Source: an uncultured Bacilli bacterium (GTDB taxonomy: Bacteria > Bacillota_I > Bacilli_A > RF39 > UBA660). Taken from it: DNA of 21,655 nt. A program made the translations under genes and the position numbers. The stretch is taken from NCBI GenBank assembly GCA_934133015.1, contig CAKPAQ010000002.1, forward strand, positions 1 through 21,655. The letters are read 5' to 3'. The notes under the pieces were generated by a model. That model was given only the letters and a program-made list of their open reading frames with translations, had not been told where the DNA came from and ran no database searches. Shown in pieces: positions 7,236 to 13,961 of this stretch. Position 1 is the stretch's first letter; the number at the start of each line of letters is the position of its first letter.

Positions 7236-7546
7236 TTACCTTCATATTCTTCAGCAGTATATATAAATATAATCCCCTCTGCGGTATCTTGCCAATAGGA
7301 TATGCCCTGAAGTTTTGGATTTATTAAAGTTAATCCTGTTTCTTCATAAAATTCCCTTTTAATACAATCCAAAGGTGTTTCCCCAGATTCAAATTTTCCT
7401 CCAGGTGGAGCATAAACTTGTCCCCACTTTTTAGAAAATTTAATCATTAAAACTTTATTATCATTTTTTAAGTAACAAATAGTTGAATTTAAATGAGTAA
7501 TTCTTCCTAAATCTTTTGCTTGTTCTAGATTACTAATTTCTATCAT
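7196..7546 (-). CDS. Nudix hydrolase, C-terminally truncated
   Basis: 116 residues. A complete Nudix box is present, GGKFESGETPLDCIKREF with YEETGL following (G-x5-E-x7-R-E-U-x-E-E-x-G-U), placed about residues 49-72, after the strand WGQVYAPP. Such enzymes hydrolyse nucleoside diphosphates linked to another group, often as 8-oxo-dGTP or MutT-type cleaners. Family resemblance stops after YTAEEYEGKL; the last 11 residues (NMISCMKNYIL) read the downstream nucleotidase fragment out of frame, so the C-terminal strands and helix (roughly 35-45 residues) are missing. ATG 7546 is chosen because AGGAGA lies 8 bases upstream; an upstream TTG overlaps the dehydrogenase gene. It may be non-functional. 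Confidence 0.75.
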   Translation of the reverse strand: MIEISNLEQAKDLGRITHLNSTICYLKNDNKVLMIKFSKKWGQVYAPPGGKFESGETPLDCIKREFYEETGLTLINPKLQGISYWQDTAEGIIFIYTAEEYEGKLNMISCMKNYIL

Positions 7547-7574
7547 ATTATTTTCTCCTATTTTAATTTTGCCA

Positions 7575-8261
7575 TTAATAATTTTCAATATCTTTTATTC
7601 CAAATTCTGGAATAATAACATCCTCATCACAATTAATTATAAATTCAATTGCCCTAGCAACTTTCTCTACTTCCAAACCATTTGATGTATCATAATCATT
7701 ACCTGCTTTTTTAAAAATATTAGTCTGCATAAATCCTGGATAAAAACCAGTTACCTTGATTCCTTTTTTACTAACATCTTTTTGTATTGAACGATTAAAT
7801 CCTCTCATTGCCCATTTTGAAGCATTATACACAGTAGAAAAGTCATCACTATCAAAACTTGCTTGTGAACATACATTTATTATTAATCCTTTTCCTTGTT
7901 CATACATATTTGGAAGAACTGCTTTAGTCATATAAATAGGACCTTTAGTATTAACATCTATACAATTACTAATTTGTTCATAAGAATTTTCAGTTAAATC
8001 TCCAGCTAGCCAAACTCCTGCATTATTAATTAAAATATCTATATTACCTTGATTTTCAATAATTGTTTTTATAGTTTTATCAACTTCTTCTGATTTTGTA
8101 ATATCACAAGTGTAACATTCTGCATTTGGAATTTCCTTTGATATTTTCATTGTACCTTCTTCAGTCTTAGAAATAGTTATTACATTATTTTTCTCACTTA
8201 ATAGTTTAGCAATTGCTTTACCTAAACCATCATTTCCACCAGTAATTATTATATTTTTCAT
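7575..8261 (-). CDS. Short-chain dehydrogenase/reductase (SDR)
   Basis: 228 residues, a classical SDR with a Rossmann fold. The cofactor motif TGGNDGLG is at 7-14, NNAG at 79-82, a catalytic serine at about 132 (NVCSQAS), and the active-site YNASK (Tyr145, Lys149) follows. The PGFMQT segment (about 175-180) is the typical post-catalytic loop. It should oxidise or reduce an alcohol or ketone with NAD(P)(H); the substrate cannot be predicted. AAGGAGG seven bases before the ATG is a near-ideal ribosome-binding site and overlaps the stop codon of the upstream DUF1016 gene, indicating translational coupling. It is the only apparently intact gene of its operon. Confidence 0.92.
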   Translation of the reverse strand: MKNIIITGGNDGLGKAIAKLLSEKNNVITISKTEEGTMKISKEIPNAECYTCDITKSEEVDKTIKTIIENQGNIDILINNAGVWLAGDLTENSYEQISNCIDVNTKGPIYMTKAVLPNMYEQGKGLIINVCSQASFDSDDFSTVYNASKWAMRGFNRSIQKDVSKKGIKVTGFYPGFMQTNIFKKAGNDYDTSNGLEVEKVARAIEFIINCDEDVIIPEFGIKDIENY

Positions 8262-8273
8262 TTATTTTCCTCC

Positions 8274-8882
8274 TTAATTTCTTTTTTCCAAATCTTTTTC
8301 AAGAATTGGTTTAGTTTCTTTAATATCTAAAAATTCAAACACATATGGTTCTTTTAATATATCTTCTGGAGTACTTAATGTTTGCCCAACTTTAGCTAGT
8401 TCATAAACTTTTTTCTTATTATCTTTACCTTCTGATAACAATAATCTTTCAAATAATGATGTTTCTAATTGCCTTTTTAATTTTCTAACACTCCAATTTG
8501 AATTAACACATTCTTTTTCATAAAAACATCTTTCATCATCATTTTCAATACTTAATAACTCACAATAATGTGACCAACTTAATTTAACAGACAGTGTCTG
8601 TTGTTTTGGATATTTAAGATAAAATCTACGCATATATTGAAGGTTTGATACTGAAAAGCCCGAACCTAAAATCTTTTTCAATTCTTTTGAAAGTTCTTTT
8701 AAAACTTGTTTACCATATTCAGCTTTTATATTTCCATTTTGTTCATTTTCAACAATAATTCTACCAACATTCCAGTATGCTAATAACATTGCATTATTTA
8801 CTTCATAAGCTATTTTATTTCTACTACTAATAATTACATCTTTAATTTCTTTAATCATTTGATTATTACTTTTTTCCAACAT
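8274..8882 (-). CDS. DUF1016 (YhcG) N-terminal domain protein lacking nuclease domain
   Basis: 202 residues. The sequence from MIKEIKDVIISSRNKIAYEV through LLAYWNVGRIIVENEQ, SVSNLQYMRRFYLKYP, LSWSHYCELLSIEN to WSVRKLKRQLETSLFERLL is the DUF1016 N-terminal domain. Full members are about 330-360 residues and continue, after an 'EKDLE' segment, into a PD-(D/E)XK nuclease domain. Here the protein stops at EKDLEKRN, right where the nuclease should begin, and the dehydrogenase starts 12 bases later. It is thus truncated, by deletion or by selection for a domain-only form. The ORF can extend to an ATG at 8900, but AAAGGAG eight bases before ATG 8882 fixes the start. Confidence 0.8.
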   Translation of the reverse strand: MLEKSNNQMIKEIKDVIISSRNKIAYEVNNAMLLAYWNVGRIIVENEQNGNIKAEYGKQVLKELSKELKKILGSGFSVSNLQYMRRFYLKYPKQQTLSVKLSWSHYCELLSIENDDERCFYEKECVNSNWSVRKLKRQLETSLFERLLLSEGKDNKKKVYELAKVGQTLSTPEDILKEPYVFEFLDIKETKPILEKDLEKRN

Positions 8883-8940
8883 AAAATTAGCTCCTTTCAT
8901 AATTTACATAACAAACGATTCAACAATATAATTTTATCAT

Positions 8941-8970
8941 ATTTTAAGTATTTATTGATAATTATGTTAA
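8941..8970 (-). promoter_or_regulatory. Candidate promoter of the DUF1016-SDR-Nudix operon
   Basis: Minus strand TTAACA (8970 to 8965), 18-base spacer, TAAAAT (8946 to 8941); each hexamer has five of six consensus bases. The leader would be about 50 bases. Other AT-rich matches exist nearby, so this is tentative. Confidence 0.35.
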
Positions 8971-9050
8971 CGTTTCTTTATCAAATCTATTATCTTTTTT
9001 ATTAGGAATTATCTGCAATAAATTATTATCTTTATTTAATTAACCACTTT

Positions 9051-9091
9051 TGCAAAGAAAAAAGTTCATAATACCAAATATTACGAACTTT
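9051..9091 (-). terminator. Terminator of tRNA-His
   Basis: Minus-strand RNA AAAGUUC-G-UAAUA (9091 to 9079), 5-base loop, UAUUA-U-GAACUUU (9073 to 9061), then a U run. All 13 pairs form, one G-U; on the plus strand there is a mismatch, so it serves the tRNA transcript. A second small stem CACAC/GTGTG (9101-9114) lies between it and the tRNA. Confidence 0.8.
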
Positions 9092-9128
9092 CTTATTTAA
9101 CACACAAAGGTGTGCATAAATTTCAACA

Positions 9129-9205
9129 TGGGGCGGAATAAGGGGATCGAACCCTTGCATACCGGAGCCACAATCCGGCGTGTTAACCACTTCACCAATA
9201 CCGCC
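9129..9205 (-). tRNA. tRNA-His (anticodon GTG), CCA encoded
   Basis: The minus strand folds as a cloverleaf: G-1 (9205) opposite C73 (9132), the histidine identity pair; D arm GTG/CAC; anticodon stem CCGGA/TCCGG around the loop TTGTGGC (anticodon GTG); T arm AAGGG/CCCTT with loop TTCGATC; and encoded CCA (9131 to 9129). One oddity is that acceptor position 5 is U opposite U68, an unpaired step in an otherwise regular acceptor stem. Its promoter overlaps the terminator hairpin of the upstream gene, and a strong terminator follows. Confidence 0.95.
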
Positions 9206-9220
9206 AAATTTGTATTTAAC

Positions 9221-9259
9221 AAAAAATACATTCTTATTTTATCAATAAAAATGTATTTT
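9221..9259 (-). terminator. Terminator of DUF6273-like surface protein gene
   Basis: Minus-strand RNA AAAAUACAUU-U-UUAUU pairs with AAUAA-G-AAUGUAUUUU, about 16 bp including one U-G, with a short AU loop. The T run continues (9226 to 9221) after the stem. It lies about 34 bases past the stop codon. Confidence 0.65.
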
Positions 9260-9264
9260 GTCTA
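9236..9264 (-). promoter_or_regulatory. Promoter of tRNA-His inside upstream terminator stem
   Basis: Minus strand TAGACA (9264 to 9259), 17-base spacer, TAAAAT (9241 to 9236) preceded by TGA, an extended -10. Its spacer and -10 coincide with the left arm and loop of the hairpin that ends the DUF6273-like gene. Confidence 0.55.
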
Positions 9265-9292
9265 CCCTATTTTTAATAAAAACTTCAAAATG

Positions 9293-10399
9293 CTACTTAA
9301 ATGTATAAGGATTATCAGTTGTACCATTACCACTTACATAAACAGCATCCTTAACTAAATATACAACTGGTCTAACATAAACAGAAGTAGCTGCTCTAGA
9401 TAAAAGCATTTTCCCTTCAGTAGAAACTTTGAATACTTTATGTGTAGTATCACTATCAGCAGTCATAAGCCACCAGTTATAACCAAACCCTGCTAAATAA
9501 TTATAATTAGCACAAGCTTGTGTAGCAGCAGATTGACAATTACTATCTAAACTAGCATTTAAATAATCATATAATGGTAAAAGTCCAATATATTTATTTT
9601 CAAGAACTTCAGACTTTTCTAGTGAACCATCATTAAATGAAACATCAGAACTACGTTTTCCAATATATAAATTATGTGACGCTATTACTAACTTATTACT
9701 ACTAGAGAATAAATCTTCACCATTATATAAATTAGTCAAATAATCATTAACTCTACTTACTGAATAATCATTAATTCCATCATCTTGTCTACGTTCTGTG
9801 TTATAACGATCATCCCAAGTAACACGAGCAAACTTATCACTAAGAATTAACATAACTTGTTCATCTTCAATTTTTACAATATTCCAATTATGTCCAGCAA
9901 ACTTAACATTATTATTAGGATTATCACCTTTAAAAACTAAACCACCATTTAATTCATATAAACCTTGTCCAGAAATAACAACTGGATTATTTGCCTTAAT
10001 AGTATCTACTAAAGTCTTTGTTTCATAAGCTTCACCACATTTTAACTTAGTAACATAACGATAATTATTATTAACATTAGTAACTGTAACTGTAGCAGTA
10101 CAAGAAACATTCTTATCAGGTACTAATTTTTCTAAATCACTTAAATAATCTCCTGCTGTTAAAGTAGTACTATTTATACTAACTTCATCGTTAATATTCT
10201 TAGGAAGTAAATTACTATTTTCACTATAATATTTAACTGCTGCATTTAAGATTTTATCTTCTACTGAAGAATACGAATTTTTCTTAAAAAAAGCATTATA
10301 TAAAAGTAAAACTATTACAATTAAAACTATCGCACCAACAATACCACCTAAAACAATTAATAGTTTCTTTTTTCCTATATCATTAATTAAATCCTTCAT
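9293..10399 (-). CDS. Membrane-anchored surface protein, DUF6273-like C-terminal domain
   Basis: 368 residues. A short cytoplasmic start is followed by one hydrophobic helix (about 13-35), then an extracellular region. Residues about 40-130 (YSSVEDKILNAAVKYYSENS, then LTAGDYLSDLEKL) resemble the post-helix part of type IV pilin-like proteins. The C-terminal part (about 165-368) carries HNWNIVKIEDEQVMLILSD, YNWWLMTAD and YVRPVVYLVKDAVYVSGNGT followed by PYTFK, a pattern of DUF6273-type lectin-like domains of Firmicutes surface proteins. Four or so cysteines may form disulfides. The function is unknown; a surface or adhesive role is inferred. ATG has AGGGAG about 9 bases upstream. It has a strong promoter and is divergent from the cotJ operon. 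Confidence 0.7.
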   Translation of the reverse strand: MKDLINDIGKKKLLIVLGGIVGAIVLIVIVLLLYNAFFKKNSYSSVEDKILNAAVKYYSENSNLLPKNINDEVSINSTTLTAGDYLSDLEKLVPDKNVSCTATVTVTNVNNNYRYVTKLKCGEAYETKTLVDTIKANNPVVISGQGLYELNGGLVFKGDNPNNNVKFAGHNWNIVKIEDEQVMLILSDKFARVTWDDRYNTERRQDDGINDYSVSRVNDYLTNLYNGEDLFSSSNKLVIASHNLYIGKRSSDVSFNDGSLEKSEVLENKYIGLLPLYDYLNASLDSNCQSAATQACANYNYLAGFGYNWWLMTADSDTTHKVFKVSTEGKMLLSRAATSVYVRPVVYLVKDAVYVSGNGTTDNPYTFK

Positions 10400-10426
10400 T
10401 ATAAAATCTCCCTCACTTATATATAA

Positions 10427-10455
10427 ATTATAACAAATTATTATTTTAAGTACAA
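10427..10455 (-). promoter_or_regulatory. Strong sigma-A promoter of DUF6273-like gene
   Basis: Minus strand TTGTAC (10455 to 10450), 17-base spacer, perfect TATAAT (10432 to 10427) with TGT before it (extended -10). Confidence 0.65.
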
Positions 10456-10489
10456 TATAACAATTAAAACTATTTATAGTTTTTTGCCT

Positions 10490-10517
10490 ATACCAAAGTC
10501 TTATTTTAACATAAACT
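10490..10517 (+). promoter_or_regulatory. Candidate sporulation sigma-E promoter of cotJ
   Basis: CATAAACT (10510-10517) is one base from the sigma-E -10 consensus CATACAnT, and an ATA core (10490-10492) lies at a spacing usual for the sigma-E -35. No sigma-A hexamers fit. cotJ of Bacillus subtilis is a sigma-E operon, so this is plausible but not proven. Confidence 0.4.
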
Positions 10518-10537
10518 AAATTGAAGGACGTGATTTT

Positions 10538-11011
10538 ATGAATAATAATTTAGGATTTAATAATTATGGCTACCCTGATATAAATGGAATCAATGATATG
10601 ATATTTAAAGGTATTCAAAATAATAATCAAATGACACCTGCTACAACAACAAATAATACCAATTTATTTGAACCATTAGAAGGCTTTTTAAAAGGAAATT
10701 TATTCAGTAATATATATGAACAATATAAAGATTATAAACCAGCAAGATTAGTTCCAAACAATGAACAAGCAGAATTATTACTTAATGTTGATCAACTAAG
10801 TTTTGCAGCACACGAATTAAATTTATATCTTGATATTTATCCTAATAATAAGAATATGATTGACTTATTTAATAGATATAGTCAGATGACAAACGAAGCT
10901 ATTAGACAATATGAAAATAAATATGGACCATTAAATGTAAATACTAAAACAAATAGTAATACTTTTGATTGGGAAGCTTATAGCTGGCCATGGGAAATGG
11001 AGGAAATGTAA
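10538..11011 (+). CDS. cotJB: Spore coat CotJA-CotJB-like fusion protein
   Basis: 157 residues. The first ~45 are Asn/Gly/Tyr/Thr-rich and probably disordered. About residues 45-72 (FEPLEGFLKGNLFSNIYEQY, KDYKPARLVP) resemble the conserved core of CotJA. Residues about 75-157 match CotJB: LLLNVDQLSFAAHELNLYLD, then YPNNKNMIDLFNRYSQM, YENKYGPL and the closing YSWPWEME. In Bacillus these are two proteins, CotJA and CotJB; here they appear as one chain, with no separate cotJA upstream. AAGGACGTGAT gives a good ribosome-binding site. The stop codon TAA is directly followed by the cotJC ATG, so the two are translationally coupled. The CotJB part is secure; the CotJA part rests on a short match. Confidence 0.8.
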   Translation: MNNNLGFNNYGYPDINGINDMIFKGIQNNNQMTPATTTNNTNLFEPLEGFLKGNLFSNIYEQYKDYKPARLVPNNEQAELLLNVDQLSFAAHELNLYLDIYPNNKNMIDLFNRYSQMTNEAIRQYENKYGPLNVNTKTNSNTFDWEAYSWPWEMEEM

Positions 11012-11572
11012 ATGTGGAAATATGAAAAAAGATTACAATATCCTATTTCTATAAAGAAAAAAAATTTAGCTTTTGCTAAACAATTAGTAACACAATATGG
11101 TGGTTTTGCTGGTGAATTAGGTGCTGCCCTTAGATACTTAAATCAACGATATACTATGCCTGATAATCGTGGTAAAGCATTACTTACTGATATAGGAACT
11201 GAAGAACTTGCTCACGTAGAAATGTTATCAACAATGCTATATCAATTAACTAAAGATGCTACCCCTGAAGAAATGAAAGAAGCTGGATTAGCAAGTCACT
11301 ACGCTGAACATAGAACTGCAATTTATCCAACTGATGCTAATGGTGTTCCATTTACAGTTACCTATTTTGCAACAACAGGTGATCCTTTAGCTGATATTTC
11401 TGAAGATATGGCTGCTGAACAAAAAGCTCGAGCCGTATATGAAAATCTAATTAATCTAACAAATGATCCTGATATAATTGGACCATTATTATGGTTAAGA
11501 CAAAGAGAAGTAGTACATTTTGAAAGATTTAAAGAATTATATGACTACTATAAAGAAAATTTAAAAAAATAA
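11012..11572 (+). CDS. cotJC: Spore coat protein CotJC (manganese catalase family)
   Basis: 186 residues, typical for CotJC. It is a ferritin-like four-helix bundle with the dimanganese ligands of manganese catalases: E35 (GELGAALRYL), E65-x2-H68 (EELAHVEM), a glutamate in the third helix (AAEQKARAVYENL, E136 or E144), and E166-x2-H169 (REVVHFERF). All metal ligands are present, so catalase-like activity is possible; CotJC is known as an inner spore coat component. The ribosome-binding site GGAGG lies inside the end of cotJB, and the ATG abuts the cotJB stop codon. A bidirectional terminator follows at once. Confidence 0.96.
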   Translation: MWKYEKRLQYPISIKKKNLAFAKQLVTQYGGFAGELGAALRYLNQRYTMPDNRGKALLTDIGTEELAHVEMLSTMLYQLTKDATPEEMKEAGLASHYAEHRTAIYPTDANGVPFTVTYFATTGDPLADISEDMAAEQKARAVYENLINLTNDPDIIGPLLWLRQREVVHFERFKELYDYYKENLKK

Positions 11573-11605
11573 AGAGGAATCTATTAATTTAGTTCCTCTT
11601 CTTTT
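11572..11605. terminator. Bidirectional terminator between cotJC and AAA+ gene
   Basis: AAGAGGAA (11572-11579) pairs with TTCCTCTT (11593-11600) across a 13-base loop. T-rich runs follow on both strands (CTTTT on plus; TTTATTTTTTT on minus). The stop codons of the two convergent genes lie in or next to the stem and loop. Confidence 0.8.
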
Positions 11606-13824
11606 ATAATATCTTTAAATTTTAAATCAAAATTTACAAGTTCTTTCTTAATAACGTCAGGATAAATATTTTTAGAATTCTCAATAGCTTTTCTTATATC
11701 AAGAATATTTACTTCTTTTCTATTAGCAAAAACAGCTTGAGAAAAAGCTTGTGCTAAAAGTGTTAAACAAATATCTGGATAACGTGAACCAATACCATAT
11801 ATTCTCTTATATTCAGTTGTTATATCAACAATAAAAGCCATTATTTCACTTTGAATAAATTGTGAATATTTAAGTTTTGCCCCTGTATTTTTTTCTATTT
11901 TTGGAAGTGTACCCATAAGAATTTTAATTGTATGAGTTCTATCTGGTTCTTCTACTTCTACTTTTTGGAAACGTCTAACAAAAGCTTTATCACGTAAAAT
12001 ATATCTTTCATATTCTTCAGTAGTAGTGGCACCAATTACTTTAATACTACCACGTCCTAAACTTTCCTTGAACATATTAGCAAAATCCAAAGAAGATTCA
12101 TTAGTAGCTCCAATTAACATATGTATTTCATCTATAAATAAAATTATTTTATCTAAAGTCTTAAGTTCATCGACTAATGTTTGTAATCTTGTTTCTCCAG
12201 TAGGTAAACTTCCAAGTAGTGAAGCTGTTTTAACACTAACAATTCGATAACCCTTTAAAGCATCTGGTACATTATTTCTTTGTAATTGATAAGCAAGTCC
12301 CTCTACAATACTAGTTTTTCCTATACCAGGTTTACCAATTAATATTCCTGATTTTTCTGGTGTTAGTAAAATCAAAATTAATTGTTTTATCTCTTCTGCT
12401 CTACCAATAGCTGGGTTAGTTATATAATCTTTACTACAGAAATCTTCTCCATAACGAGCCAAGATACTAATTCTATTCTCACTATCTGCTTTTTCCTTTA
12501 ATTCATCAAGTAAAGTTGATTTGATAACTTCCACATTTTCAAAGTTTTGATCATAATCAAAGTTATCCTTTTTCTCATCATAAACAGTAGTAACTCCTTC
12601 TAAAGCAACTTTTGGTTCTTCTACTTTAAAATTACCAAATCTAACTCCAGGATTTTCTTTTTCATCAATGTTGACAACCAATTCATCATAATTAGGAATA
12701 TTAAGTATATCTTCGATAGCTTCTTCTATACTATGAGGTTCTTTTTTCTCTTCTGGTATATTTTCTGTTTTATCCTCATTTGGTTCATTAACTATATCTT
12801 GATTAGTTGGTACAAAAGCAGGTTTTGAAACAGCATTATTTTTTTGTTTATAACGAATAATACTTTTTCCACCAGCTTTATATAACAACTCTGCATTATC
12901 ATCATCATTACTATATTTCATATAATCTTGTAAATCAGGATTATTTTTTCTTTTTTCTTCTTCTTCGATTGCTTTTTGCTTCATTAATTTAGCTTCCAAA
13001 TCTTTATCAAAGCCAGTATCGATATCTAGACTAGCCATTGCCTGATTTTGATCCATAAAATTAGTTAGTGCTGGTTTTTTATTTTCTACTTTAACACTTG
13101 GATCACTATTAACTATGAAATTTCCAACTTTATCAGAATTATCATTATTAACTTCAGGTATTAAAGCATTATAATCAACAATACTATCAATAATATTATT
13201 GTCAACCCCACTCACATCAACTGGTTTTATCTCTTCTGGTTTAACAAATTCTTGTTTCAAACTATTCTCATCAATAGTTGGTAAATCTCCATAAACACTA
13301 CCATTAGTTGGTAAAGGTGACACTGTATTATCCTCAAATACAGGCATATCTATATGAACAACTTCGTTATTACTTACCGGTTTTTCAGGTTTAAGTATAT
13401 CATTATTAATGATATCACTATTAGAATCATTATCAGAAACACTAGTTGTATCATTACCATTAGTTAATTCAGTATGAAAATCATCCTTACTTTCTAAAAT
13501 ATTAGTATTAGCATTATGACCAAAGAAATCAAAAGTATTAGTGTCATTATCATAATTACTATTAACTAATTGATCGAAATTATTTGTCTTCTGAATATTA
13601 TCATTAGAACTATCTATTTGCTTAGATATATTAAATAAATCTTTATTTTGATTATTAGTATTAGCCGTTGTCCCTAACTGTGTAACCTTTTTGGCAACAT
13701 CATTTTTATCATCAACAGAAGGCATATTATCATAGTAATCATCTGAAAAAATAAAACGATTAGTATGCTCATTGTTAGTATTAGCTAAATTTAATCCATC
13801 ATTTTCAGAATTATTATAGTCCAT
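11584..13824 (-). CDS. AAA+ ATPase with one ClpA/ClpB D1-type domain and long disordered N-terminus
   Basis: 746 residues from ATG 13824, which has AGGAGG six bases upstream (a TTG at 13848 is rejected). Residues 1 to about 455 are Asn/Asp/Ser/Glu-rich, low complexity, with short recurring acidic patches and a K/E-rich coiled segment; they look intrinsically disordered. Residues about 457-746 are a Clp D1-like ATPase: NPAIGRAEEIKQL, Walker A GKPGIGKT (about 497-504), Walker B ILFIDEIH (561-568), sensor 1 IGATT (about 597-601), arginine fingers RRFQ (617-620), and sensor 2-like GSRYPD (about 679-684). The Clp N-domain, the M-domain and the second ATPase are absent. It may remodel proteins or act as a scaffolded chaperone; the partner is unknown. 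No peptidase gene is nearby. Confidence 0.8.
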   Translation of the reverse strand: MDYNNSENDGLNLANTNNEHTNRFIFSDDYYDNMPSVDDKNDVAKKVTQLGTTANTNNQNKDLFNISKQIDSSNDNIQKTNNFDQLVNSNYDNDTNTFDFFGHNANTNILESKDDFHTELTNGNDTTSVSDNDSNSDIINNDILKPEKPVSNNEVVHIDMPVFEDNTVSPLPTNGSVYGDLPTIDENSLKQEFVKPEEIKPVDVSGVDNNIIDSIVDYNALIPEVNNDNSDKVGNFIVNSDPSVKVENKKPALTNFMDQNQAMASLDIDTGFDKDLEAKLMKQKAIEEEEKRKNNPDLQDYMKYSNDDDNAELLYKAGGKSIIRYKQKNNAVSKPAFVPTNQDIVNEPNEDKTENIPEEKKEPHSIEEAIEDILNIPNYDELVVNIDEKENPGVRFGNFKVEEPKVALEGVTTVYDEKKDNFDYDQNFENVEVIKSTLLDELKEKADSENRISILARYGEDFCSKDYITNPAIGRAEEIKQLILILLTPEKSGILIGKPGIGKTSIVEGLAYQLQRNNVPDALKGYRIVSVKTASLLGSLPTGETRLQTLVDELKTLDKIILFIDEIHMLIGATNESSLDFANMFKESLGRGSIKVIGATTTEEYERYILRDKAFVRRFQKVEVEEPDRTHTIKILMGTLPKIEKNTGAKLKYSQFIQSEIMAFIVDITTEYKRIYGIGSRYPDICLTLLAQAFSQAVFANRKEVNILDIRKAIENSKNIYPDVIKKELVNFDLKFKDIIKEEELN

Positions 13825-13852
13825 AATATTCCTCCTATCTTTTAACAATAAT

Positions 13853-13861
13853 AGTATACCA
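13853..13861 (-). promoter_or_regulatory. Extended -10 promoter of AAA+ gene
   Basis: Minus strand TGGTATACT (13861 to 13853): TATACT with TGn. No good -35 at 17 bases. The start would be about 20 bases before the ATG at 13824. Confidence 0.45.
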
Positions 13862-13920
13862 TGTTTTCAATCTTCTTAAAACAAATTTTTAACAATAACA
13901 ATTTAAAATATACAACTTAA

Positions 13921-13951
13921 TATAAAAAGATGTCCAAATAATTGAACATCT
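13921..13951 (-). terminator. Terminator of the MMPL-fusion gene
   Basis: Minus-strand RNA AGAUGU-U-CAA, loop UUAU, UUG-G-ACAUCU (13951 to 13928), ten pairs with one U-G, followed by TTTTTATA. It lies 10 bases past the stop codon. Confidence 0.8.
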
Positions 13952-13961
13952 CTTACTATTA

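Noticed and set aside
9110..9358. Open frame on plus strand across the tRNA
   Set aside because: It runs antisense through tRNA-His and into the surface-protein gene, with no ribosome-binding site; the tRNA explains the sequence.
12026..12250. Open frame on plus strand inside the AAA+ ATPase domain
   Set aside because: Opposite strand of conserved ATPase motifs; no start signal.
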